Source: Dryococelus australis
Taxonomy: Eukaryota > Arthropoda > Insecta > Phasmatodea > Phasmatidae
Direction: 5' to 3'
Assembly: GCA_029891345.1 (NCBI GenBank)
Contig: CM057009.1
Coordinates: 287,008,966 to 287,072,965 of the forward strand
Length of the DNA stretch: 64,000 nucleotides
How positions within the stretch are numbered: position 1 is the stretch's first letter; each line of letters begins with the position of its first letter. Under the pieces are notes generated by a model. It saw nothing but the letters and a program-made list of their open reading frames with translations. It made no database searches and was not told the origin of the DNA. A program made the position numbers and the translations under genes. Positions 47,058 to 56,962 of the stretch are shown piece by piece.

Positions 47058-47174
47058 GGGGGGATTAAACCACCTTCCAAATATAATTTTTTTTAAGGTG
47101 ATTCAGTCCAAGGGAGGTAGTTCCGGTTGCCTCAAAAAAATTCAATTTATTTGGAAGGTGATTTATTCCCCTCC
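47058..47174. repeat. short palindromic element
   Basis: Left arm GGGATTAAACCACCTTCCAAAT (quoted in part; 47058-47083) and right arm ATTTGGAAGGTGATTTATTC (47149-47174) are inverted copies, with AT-rich DNA and a GATTCAGTCCAAGG core between. Non-coding, between two plus-strand genes. Confidence 0.7.
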
Positions 47175-47264
47175 TCCCCTTAAAAAATAAAATGTTGACC
47201 CCCCCTCCCCCTGGTTTCAAAAAATATTTTTGCAACGATTCCTATATATTGAATTGCAAACATT

Positions 47265-47946
47265 ATGCGAAACATCAGTAATACGGTAACCATTGCGTTT
47301 ATAATACGATATTACGACGAAGCTCACAACTTGATCAGTATTTTAACCAAACCTTTCGATCGAAACATTGTAATGTATGGTACGAATGAGGAACATCGAG
47401 AATTGGCTTCGGAACTACCTTGTGGGGTTCCGAATTATTATCGGTGTTGCATAAACTCGTACTATACTCACGAGTCGGAAAATCATGTACAACACTGCAA
47501 CGGAGCTGAACAATTTATGTATTGTAAACATCCAGCGATGCATTTTAGCATTCCCTGCAATGCCAAATGCGAAACGTATTCGAAAACTGTCAAATGGGAA
47601 GAAATACATTATTATAAACTTGATTGGCAAAGTTATCGAAACCATGTACATTAAAATTGACCGAAAGAAAGAATTGCCATGTGGTTATACGTATATGAAT
47701 TGCGACACTCATCGGGATTCGCAAAATTGCGCTGTAGTAATTGAAACCATGTAACGACACGAAAGAGAAGAGCGCGTTACATATTGTGATCAACTTAGGC
47801 ACATTAAGGTATGTAAGGATCCAGTACGTCCCTCCAAATGTTTGTGGAGTGAACATGCAAACTGTCAACACAAACAACAATGTAATTTATCGAGTAATAA
47901 ACACGAGTTGATGAAAACTATAAAATATCACCAATTTAAATTTTAA
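47265..47946 (+). pseudogene. Cys-rich viral protein with an internal repeat
   Basis: ATG 47265 opens 129 codons (ELPCGVPNYYRCCINSYYT, then CKHPAMHFSIPC). The frame at 47652-47946 reads a second, similar block (ELPCGYTYMNCDTHRDSQNC, then CKDPVRPSKCLW) with one TAA at about 47752. The blocks share the order PCG, C, C, C-K-x-P, C, C, so this looks like two copies of a small disulfide-rich module, as in chitin-binding-like or envelope proteins. Lesions: a shift near 47640 and one stop. Not assigned. Confidence 0.5.
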
Positions 47947-48049
47947 AAATGTGTATTTTTTTACCAAAAGAAATTGCCACTTTGTTATGTGTGTTTTTCT
48001 CATTTATCCAATTCTCATTCAGTTTGTTTAGTTTTGGAGACTATTTACC

Positions 48050-48140
48050 AGAGTGCTCCACGATCGACATGACATCCCCCTCTCCTCCAATTTATTCAAC
48101 AACCAATCAGAGTACACCATTTTATTCCCATTTTTTTTCA
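48050..48140. repeat. hr-like half-arm, copy D
   Basis: CTCCACGATCGACAT, CCCTCTCCTCC, TTCAACAACCAATCAGAGTA and a TTTTTTTCAGCTGGTG end match the left arm of copy A in the same order and spacing. No inverted partner is visible. A 129-codon frame (47949-48338) passes through it but is probably chance. Confidence 0.65.
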
Positions 48141-48300
48141 GCTGGTGAATATTGGTATCGAGATTCGAACCCAAATTGCTGCAAAAATATCCAAAAGTTT
48201 GTCACTCGTTACAAAAAAATCAAAACTTTTTATTTTATATGTTTTGTTATAAGTTGGCCTGTTATTATATCGAGCAACTTAATGTTAAACTTTAAATTCT

Positions 48301-49510
48301 TTAGAAAATGTTTCCATAAACTGTTCGTTTTCCTTTAATTGTTCTATGATTACCTCCACTATACAGCCGTGCTCGCGAATTATCGTAAAAGAGTCTTGCA
48401 TAAACGAAAACTAGGTATATTAACTTTTGGAATATGTTCAAACACCGATCTTTTTTTGCGCTTATCGTTCGAAAACCAAAGGCGAGGAAATGACCATAAA
48501 CGATTGCCAGCTTCCGGGACCGGTCGTTTTTCCCACAGAAAATGAACGGGAAAATTCGTTGATTGAAGTCGTCAAATTGGAGTTTTTCGTTGACGGGTTC
48601 GATTAGGAGCGGTAAATAATTTCTGTTTCTATCAAATAGATTTGTGCACAAGCCGTGTACTTGGTCTGTTGTAATTGACATTTTGGCCCGAGGTCCGAAT
48701 AGTTTCCGGTAAACGCCATTGCAGCGTCGGTAAAATAATTTGTTTACGTTTAGTGTGGACGCTTCACCGTCGTCGTGTCTGAGTAGAGGTGAACTGTAAT
48801 GCTCAAAGATGGCGTCAGGTTTGAAGACGTTTTTCACAAATATCAACAAATTGCACAAAACATCGTCCGATCCCGGCGTATTTTGTGCTTCGGGACTCGC
48901 GGGAGAATCGTTTTACTTCTGCACCTCTACGTGTGTATGTTCGGCAAGCGCGAACGCTAGGTAGAAACCCATCACTGGTACAAACAATATATACAAAAGC
49001 GAGCGTACCTGATCAAATGCAGTCATGTAGAATCAGAAAATTAATTTGACCAGGGAAACCATGTTTACTTGTTTGGGTTCTTCCACGAGCCTGAATACAT
49101 CTCGAGTAATGTCTTCGATAATTTTCGGTGATTAGTTCGTCAGGTAATTCGCAATAATTTGGTTTTGTTGGTTTATTATCCCCGAATGTTCGCCCATCCA
49201 TTTTGGAAGAATTTTAGACGTATCGTAAAAACAACTTTTCGTAGAATTGTTTAGATCTTGAACTATGAATAAAATGGAATCGATTTTGAGTTTCGGGTTG
49301 AGTTCCAACAGAGTTTCGTAGTTGATTATACTATCGAGTAGAAACAATTTGATTTTGACAATTTTATAAACGTTTTTACATCGTACGTGAAAATGATATT
49401 GACGTTTGAAAGATTATACTCTCGAATATCCAACAGTTAAATGTATTCGTCGCTCAATTTATCGTATTTTTTACTTACTGAGTTTGAATCGACTGGTTCC
49501 TTCAAATGAA
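48301..49510 (-). pseudogene. unrecognised viral membrane-associated gene, three stops and shifts
   Basis: The minus strand reads one protein from about 49510. A first piece with LSDEYI-stop-LLDIREYNLSNVNII shifts frame near 49350 into a long frame: KIDSILFIVQDLNN, stops at about 49131, 49026 and 48920, a hydrophobic segment RSLLYILFVPVMGFYLAFAL (about 48960-49010), then HYSSPLLRHDDGEAS and LLIEPVNEKLQFDDF. It ends at about 48301, possibly after another shift near 48500. Around 400 residues with one membrane helix in the middle. I could not match it to a core gene. Confidence 0.5.
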
Positions 49511-49560
49511 AAATTTATAAAAATCATTCAAGACAATGTCGATAGTAGGAGCTATTTGGG

Positions 49561-49688
49561 TTCCTGTGTCCAATTACTTAATTGATTATATATATCGCAT
49601 AATTAAATATGTAATATTTTTTATAAACTCGCTGTTTAGTAAAAAAGTGTGGCCGAGTGGAGAGTGGCCGTTTATTTGAAGGGTATTT
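49561..49688. other. right edge of the viral block
   Basis: AT-rich spacer between the last viral-type gene and a Polinton-type ATPase fragment. No boundary repeat seen. Confidence 0.4.
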
Positions 49689-50132
49689 TTAGTTTTTAGA
49701 GAGATATTCAAACACGAATCTCGTGAATCGCTGGCATTTCAGTTGCTGAAGCGATTTTAAATATAGGCACACATTCTCGAACTGACGGCCGTATGTTTCT
49801 TCCAGCAGGCTCAGTAGGACGCATGTCTTGCGGCAACTCGATGGTGCCGCGATGATGTACCTCGCTGTATTCGGAAATAGGCTTCCATGTCACGATTCGT
49901 CGGAGTCAGCTTCTTCCTCAGCATGAATGCATACGGGTAAAGTAACATCTTGCATGATAATACATATGTTACCACTACTATCTTGCGGTGATTGCGGTGA
50001 GTGTGGTGCTGATTGCGGGGCTGATTGCTGTTCTGATAGTGCTGCTGATTGCGGTGCTGATGGTGGTGCTGTTTGTTTTGTTGACTGTAGTTGCAAAGAA
50101 CCAATGCTACAAATTTTAGAAAGTCTCTTCAA
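49689..50132 (-). pseudogene. Polinton-type packaging ATPase, N-terminal fragment
   Basis: A FtsK/HerA-type ATPase pumps DNA into capsids of Polinton-like viruses. The frame reads a Gln/Ser/Pro-rich N-terminus, a TGA at 49890-49892, then YIIAAPSSCRKTCVLLSLLE (Walker A region, 49802-49858) and ENVCLYLKSLQQ, and stops at 49689. The Walker A loop is degraded (GxxxxGKT expected, A...RKT seen), and Walker B and all later motifs are missing. A (GCTGAT)-like repeat on the plus strand at 49990-50090 gives rise to the Ser/Pro/Gln run and to a spurious Cys-rich plus-strand frame. Confidence 0.6.
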
Positions 50133-50403
50133 AATATAATTGCATGTAAACTGTCTGGCAGAAATCGCACTGAAGTGACATTCTTGACATTTTCACCCTG
50201 CAGGCCATTATTTCATGTCGATGCACGTTATACGTTATACAGAGCTGTAAATGATTTACTGCAGATGCGACAGAGCAGAAGCTTCATTGACATTTTACGT
50301 CCGTACTGTTCCAAGTCTAGAATGATACTGAAACGAAAATGTATTAAAGGAGCATATTTATATTTTGGCGAAATCGCAAACGCAGAATTGGTACTGGCGA
50401 CAA

Positions 50404-50539
50404 CCAGTTAGCGAAGATGTATATCGTGGCTCCATGATCGTCGAGGCCAAACGCAGGCCTTCGTATATGCAATTCATCTTCAGGGTATGGGAGCACTCAG
50501 AGAAATGTCAACTACTCGTTAGCCCCAGAAGACACCTGC
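50404..50539. repeat. inverted pair, left copy
   Basis: About 135-140 bases starting ACCAGTTAGC recur in inverse orientation at 53504-53652. Shared landmarks are ATGTATATCGTGGCTCCAT, CGTCGAGGCCAAACGCAGG, CAATTCATCTTCA and CCCCAGAAGACAC/CCCAGAAGACAC. It lies just upstream of the ATPase fragment. Possible terminal repeats of a 3.2 kb element, or two copies of a Polinton flank. Confidence 0.75.
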
Positions 50540-50602
50540 AGCTACTATCATATATAGAAATGATAGGAATATACATATATCATAAGAATATACATAATAA
50601 AT

Positions 50603-50725
50603 TAATATACATAATTATGTATAGAATTATTATGTATATATGATAGAATTATACATAATTATGTACATATTATAGGCATATAAAAGATAGGAAAATACAT
50701 AATTATGTATAGAATACATGTTATA
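50603..50725. repeat. AT-rich palindromic minisatellite
   Basis: ATACATAATTATGTATAGAAT-like units, themselves palindromic, repeat three to four times. Confidence 0.7.
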
Positions 50726-53503
50726 CCTACATGTTGTAGTGGAGAATAAGGGGTGATGAAATAAAAAATTATTGTGATGTAAAATTATGATAGTGTGAAA
50801 ACATAACTCAAAGATGAATGTACAACTAAATTAAATTATAGCAAATTAAATTATGTTATGGGAGCCTTTACAGATGAATAGATGGAGAATATTAAAATCA
50901 GTAACATTTTCAAGCAAAAATAAGTAATCATAAGGACTCGTGTAAAACAACATCTTTAAAACTAGAGATCAATCAATCGTATTATTCTGAAGAATTAGTA
51001 TATCTCAACTAAACACTCTACATACAAAGGATATCAGACAATTCAAATATTCTACTATTTTTATTAAGACGAAACAAACTATTTCTATGGAAAAATGACA
51101 GGTTCCACATTAAAATAATATTCTATGATTAAACGAGCAAAGCGATGATTATAACTGCTGCCAGTTGTGTAAAATAAATTAAATGAGTTTAGTTTTAATG
51201 GTTTGAAAAACAAGTCCTATTTTCCCCAAACATTTTCATCGGTATACTACAGTAACGGCCGGTGATGTCAAATAATAGGTGTTCACACACACATTCACAT
51301 ACACCTACTCACCTTCCCCTTCACATGATTGTGTAGCGGCTAGAGCGCTCGCCTCTCACTACGACGAACCAGATTCAATTTTCGGTGGGATCACTCCAGA
51401 TTTTCACAAGTGAAAAATCGTTTATTGTTACCAAGCGTCTCTTTCACGTGGTCGTAGGTTCGATCTTGACCGATTGCATCGAAAATATATATTTTTTCTG
51501 ATAATTTTCTGTCCTAATTCCAGGCATATGTTGATGCAATTTTTAAATAAACTCGTTTCAGAATCTCTGCCCATCTGAGTACGATTAAACCGCTCGCATA
51601 AAAATATTAATATTATTATTCTGAAGTCATGCAATTTTCGTTTATTTTTACATACAAATAAAGTGCATATTAATTACAAGAAAAATATAGGTGTAATTTC
51701 TGCTGAGGTAATGAGTGACTACAAACAAATGCTAGTAATTCACTCCATAATTGTTTTAGCTCGTCAAATATGTAAAAATATATGTGTGGACAGCATACGA
51801 CATGTAAAAGAATACTGTTTATTGTAAAACCAAGTTGATTGAACGGAATTCATTTCGAAGCTTGAAAAAACAACTAACGCCACTCAGTCGTGCCGACTGC
51901 AAGTAGTACCATGACACAAATACGTTAGCGTTTGTTTGAAAATAAACTTACAACGTACGGCACCTCAGTAAAAGCATGTCTTGCTCAGAGTAGTGTCCAG
52001 CGAAACAGAAAAACGCACACGCGCGCATACTAATTTATTGAAAATTGTTGCACTTCCACTTGATAAATTACACAAATTAATATTAAAAACTCCTCGTCAG
52101 CTCAGTACAATAAACAAGGTCTTGTTTACTTTTTCTACGATAATTTCGTTTGATGTTTATATCGCACTTTCAACTCTGCTGGCATCTAGTGGTGAGTTCT
52201 GGTGGTGAAATCTTGTTTCTTCAGTCAGTGCTGCTACCAAGCGGCAAACGTTGGAACCACCTCCGTATGTTACAGATATGAAGGAAAGAGCACAGCCAGC
52301 GTTGTGCACTTACCCAATGTTAAAACTCCTATAAGGGGTAATGTCACTTCGATGTGCTCATGCGCAGATAGTGTAAGATCGGAGCACAAATCCGCTGTGC
52401 ACTTCACAGCGTTGCAACACCGCAGATAACTAAATAAAAATACCAGACTTTCGTGATTGATGCAACGAACTCTGATAACTATGCCAGGGTCACAAAATAT
52501 CCAAAAATTATATAAAATTTCACGAAAAAAGTATTTGGCAGAAAACTGGGTGTGCACATGCACATGTGCTCTTTAATACCGGCCACTACTGGGTATACAT
52601 GATTGTGAACTCATATGCAATCGTCATTTTAATAATCTTGCACTGTTTCTTGGAAATTGCTAATAAATTAAATATGTAAGTGTCTGACCAGTTATAGCTC
52701 AGTCCTATTTATATTCACGATATCTTGTCCCAAGTCTCAAGCCTCCGGTTATCTGATTAGCTTGCTACTCTACTTTGTAACGTATTCTTATCTTTAAGCT
52801 GATACAGCATGCAAAATAGGATATTGCAATATTACATTAATTTGCGATGACTAGTAGACAAGAGGTTCTCGATGCCTTCGAAGAGCAGGGAACCAGAGCT
52901 GTTCTGAATAGGATTCAGGCGGACTCCCCGGTCCATCTCGTCGCCATCTAAGAAGAAGCAGTTTTCAGCAGTTGAACGGAACTCCATGCCGATGAGACAT
53001 CATCATTTCAATCAGTTTGTGGCTCTCCTTCTCTGTCGTGGAAACTACCTCGTCCAGTCGTGCAGCCATCATCTCCAGAACATAATAACGTTTTTACTTC
53101 TCCAGCCAAAACGTTCTACTCAAAATGTTCCAGACCATCTCAATGAGAAATCTCCACTTAGCAACCATTCGTGAGATCGGCATTTTATATGGTCATTAAA
53201 TTGTTCTTCATGTCGATGCGTAGTGTATGAGAAATTTAATAGGTATTAATCAGCTTATAGGTGCGTTGAAAACAAATCTAACATTTAGTTAAAAACACAC
53301 GGTAGAGTGTGGATAAACTCTGCAGTTTCACATAAACATCTTACAACGAAGTTCCATTCGTGACATAGCCTTAATAAAATCATGTTTTGAATAGAAAACA
53401 TACATGGATGGACATTTTAATGATACGTTAAGTTATGATGAAACAAGTAAGATAAATTAATAATGAGTGAGATGATAAGTGAGGAACAACTGTAAGGGAA
53501 CTC
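50726..53503. other. gene-free interior between the inverted pair
   Basis: AT-rich DNA with a SINE-like sequence at 51331. Short frames at 51981-52208 and 52202-52429 have no motif. Confidence 0.5.
51331..51400 (+). mobile_element. tRNA-derived SINE head
   Basis: GTGTAGCGGCTAGAGCGCTCGCCTC resembles the A-box half of a tRNA (quoted here as start only: TAGCGGCTAGAGCGCTCGCC), followed 20 bases on by a degraded B box (GATTCAATTTTCGG). It cannot fold as a functional tRNA. Confidence 0.55.
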
Positions 53504-53652
53504 TTTACAATGTGTCTTCTGGGGCTATCGAGTAATTACATTTTCTCAGAGTGCCCATATCGTGAAGATGAATTGCAAGTACAAAGGCCTGCGTTTGGCC
53601 TCGACGATATGGAGCCACGATATACATAATTGCTAACTGGTTTATAAACCTT
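53504..53652. repeat. inverted pair, right copy
   Basis: Inverse copy of 50404-50539, diverged at a few percent to ten percent of positions by eye. Confidence 0.75.
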
Positions 53653-53699
53653 TTATACACCCCCTTTTAAAGCCTATTTTCAGAAGGAAAGATAGTATT

Positions 53700-55440
53700 A
53701 TACAATCACCCGAATGTCTGCCTGGAATATATGCCCCACTAATGACTTTACAACCCCAGAACAGAATTTTACCAAACTACATCTACATATTATATTTAGT
53801 AGTACTTATTTTCAAAATGGCGGCCATTTTTTAAATTTAGCGGACTATTTTATATTTTGGGATCTATTAAAAAAAATTTCAAACAAATTTGGTTTATTGA
53901 CATTACATTATAACCGATTTAAAGAAACTGTTATAATTTGATAGTGCATAATGTAAGCATTGGATGTAGAATGTGATAATGATATTAATCTGCCATTTTG
54001 GAAGATCGTGCAACACGAAAACAAAGCTTTTGGGTTATTTTTGGTAACTACACAACCGATTCCTGCCACATTTGGCATATAAGTATTAGATTTGTAGTTA
54101 ATTGTCATATTTTAGATTTATTTGCATTATCTACAAAACCGCTTCACCAGCTTCGCCCATAATCCTTATTCTAAAAGAAATTTGAACCATTAAATGTGTC
54201 AAAAAATAAGTTCTTTTGTCCGCCATTTCGTGTGATAGTGTTACACGAAAAATTAAAGGTTTTAATGTCATATCTAGGGAAACAATAAACCGACTCCTAC
54301 TAAATGTGTCACTCAAGTAATACTGAAATGCATCAAGAAAACATACATGTTTAAGTAAGTCAGGCTCTTATTTTCAAAATGATGGCCTCATATAAATTAT
54401 AGACTGTTATTCCATATCTATGATACCGTATAACCAGATTGAACTTAAATTTGTATACCAGCAGTATATATGCAATTATCGAATAAGCTAGACTATAAAA
54501 TTATTTTTCAGCCTTTTTGGAAGATAGAACTACATGCAAGTTTAAGCTTTTGTGATACCCACCATATTCCGACTACAAGTTATTGTCTTATAGTCCATCT
54601 AAATTTTTATAACTTAAGGAAAAGTAGTCGTATATTTTCAAAATAACAGCCATGTAAATATTTAAGTTAAGTAAACAATATGTCCTAACAATTTCAACCG
54701 ACTTTAACATGTAGCAGTATCTATGACAAACATAGAATGTGCCAATATAGTAATGAAGACAACACCACATGAACAACTGGAGTTTTTATCTCATATGTCC
54801 GGGACCAACTGATCGAGTCTAACAGAACTTTGCACATAAGTAGTGATACAGCAAGCCATGTTTTAAGATTGTTTGGCTTTATTTACAGAATGGCAAACAT
54901 GCGAACAATTTAGATAAGTTTTCATAACAATTGAACAATTTAACTGCTTTCAATTAAACTAAGTGTGATTAGAACAGCCATTAGAAGTACCAAATATGCT
55001 TATAGAAATAATCTTTTGCCATTTTTTGTAAGATAGTGCCAGGAGATAATATGCATCATTTATGCCATAGTTCATAAACCAGTTTTCGAATTCCCACCAA
55101 ATTTTCCACCTAGGTAGTATAACAGTAGGCTTTTAAAAATTACAAAATTTGAATGGGTCAGATTTTTTTTTCAAAAAGGTGCAATAAAAATTATTTTGAT
55201 AATTTTATAATATCTGTTAAATAATCTGACAAATTTCAAATAAGTCTTTTGTAATGACAATATCTGTTAGACGTATCAGATATTCTAAACATGTCTTGAT
55301 TTTAGGCCTTTTTTCTACGATAGCATAAGATGAGAATTGAAACCTTTTTTGCCAATCTCAACCAATCAAATTCTGCACAAAAGTAGTGTTATTGTAGGCC
55401 ATATAAACTTTCCCTATTTTCACATTCAGGATACATTTAT
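53700..55440. repeat. old tandem array, period roughly 250-290 bases
   Basis: A GCCATTTT...GATAGTG...AAGCTTTT-type block recurs at about 53990, 54215, 54510, 55012 and 55303, and TATTTTCAAAATGGCGG-type blocks at 53806, 54368 and 54633. Spacing is near multiples of 250-290. Copies are strongly diverged. Non-coding. Confidence 0.55.
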
Positions 55441-55664
55441 TTAGTTTTAATATGGATATTTTTGTCGTTGTTAAGCACACACTATTTTGATGAACACAAT
55501 TACAAAGGGGGATGGAGGAGGTGAGTGACCATTATTTGAAGAAATAGTTAGAATTTCCGAGGCGGAGTCGTGATGTATTCTTGGGCTGAAACTTCCAAGG
55601 CATGAAGTAGTCTGGAACGTCCCTCGCTGTGCAATAAACAAATTGCAGTGACTTTTTAGATTGC

Positions 55665-56130
55665 AGTCCATGTTGTGTAAGAAGTTTCCTATACCCCCTG
55701 CAGATAGATACACAGCCAGGCAGTGGTGGGCGGCGAGCTGTATAGGTAGACAGGCACGCAGAGGACCACAGAAGGTATTGAAGGGGACACAAATGGAGAT
55801 GTATTGTTGATTCGATGCTATTGCTTGTGCATCAGATGTTGTAGATTGGCGATATGCCTTCATAGAAACAGTCGTATATTGCTGAAACCTGACAGCAATT
55901 GATGAAGACAGGTAGCAATATTTTTGCAGTTGTTTGTACACCTTCCAGCCAGACAAGCAGGTAGTAGCAGACTGCAGGCAGGTGGTCCCCGGTAGAAAGG
56001 CACAGGGTGCACCGAGCGATCCACTAGGTATTGAAGCAAACACGAACAGAGAGAGGTTGTTGGTTCGATACTGGCGAGGGACACTTATGAAACAGATGCT
56101 GCAGAGTGACGATACACCTTTGCAGAATCT
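55665..56130. repeat. tandem duplication, period about 253 bases
   Basis: GGTATTGAAG at 55774 and 56027 anchor two copies that share CAGCCAGG/CAGCCAGA, AGGCACGCAGAG/AGGCACAGGGTG, GTTGTTGGTTCGAT-like and CAGATGTTG/CAGATGCTG blocks. An open minus-strand frame of 224 codons (55471-56145) spans both and is probably a by-product. Confidence 0.65.
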
Positions 56131-56962
56131 TGTAGAATGATGCATTGATGACAGGTACTCATGTTGCAGACAGCTGTGATACAGTCTGTTCTTGGAATGA
56201 TTTGACGCCCTCGCTTAGCCCTTCAACTTAGAACAAAGCAAGGACCTTTCTCCCTAAGACAAACGAACGACCTAAGTCGTAACTACACAGATTCAAAATC
56301 CCAAAGGGTAGATGGCTTTAAAAAGGTAAACAGTACTAACTACACAGACAAACATACATGAGTTATGAAAACCAACCATATGCAAATTCTCAATACCCGC
56401 ATTACATATTTCTACAAGCAAAATAATACTGCTACGGAAATCTACCATATCTACAACGTGGCTATGGAATTTCCTTGTGTACATGAATTAAAAGATTATA
56501 CATTTGAAAAATTCCCTAAAATAAGAAAATTTACAATGTTTTATTATTTTCTTCAAGCTAAAATGACTACAAATAACTGTGAACATATCAGAGGTAGGCA
56601 GGCTCATAGAGCTGGCTGACAGTAAAATTAGAACATCATGTGGGCGAAAATTTGCAGATCTTGAGATGCCATGTCTCAAGGTGGTGTTGCTCACTCATTG
56701 TATGGCTGCCAGTTGATATTGGTGTGTCTTACTGGTTGTGTGGCGGTCAGTTGGTGTTGGTGTGGCAGGTTGGCAGTTGTGGCAGGTTGTTGTTGCAGTG
56801 AGTTAAGGGCTGGGGAAATTATTTATTTCACGATTCTGTAGTGCCCCAAGGTAAAGTCGCTAAGGCATCCGGGTCAATGAAATCTTTGTTGTCTAAACCT
56901 GACAAGACCACATTGGTCATGCATTCGATGTAGATATCGTAACCATGCGAACTAAACTGAAA
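56131..56962. other. gene-free stretch
   Basis: No supported gene. Contains a GTTGGTGTGG-like GT-rich patch at about 56720-56800. Confidence 0.5.

Larger units (their letters stand above)
21172..49560. other. endogenous viral element, baculovirus/nudivirus-like (Naldaviricetes)
   Basis: From 21172 to about 49560 genes are short, intronless, on both strands and separated by tens of bases, unlike the flanks. Recognisable viral families are BRO (three sequences), PIF-2, LEF-9, family B DNA polymerase (exonuclease half) and dUTPase. PIF and LEF proteins are known from arthropod-specific nuclear DNA viruses. Most genes carry stops or frameshifts, and the DNA polymerase is cut off. The host-type mobile elements on either side argue against contamination by a free virus. 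Flanking transposons are absent within the block, suggesting it is younger than they are or simply short. Which family (nudivirus, nimavirus, filamentous virus or an unnamed group) I cannot tell from sequence alone. Confidence 0.85.

Noticed and set aside
47949..48338. 129-codon plus-strand frame
   Set aside because: Its middle is the hr-like repeat arm and the rest is AT-rich; coding is unlikely.
21172..49560. CRISPR array or bacterial origin for the dense block
   Set aside because: No regular short spacers, no Shine-Dalgarno pattern, and the gene families are those of arthropod viruses.
49927..50139. Cys/Gly/Asp-rich plus-strand frame
   Set aside because: It is the antisense of a short hexamer-like repeat in the ATPase N-terminus.
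51331..51400. Functional tRNA gene
   Set aside because: The B box is degraded and no acceptor stem can be paired; a SINE head is more likely.
55471..56145. 224-codon minus-strand open frame
   Set aside because: It covers a tandem duplication, has no motif or domain, and its residue makeup looks random; kept only as a remark under the repeat.
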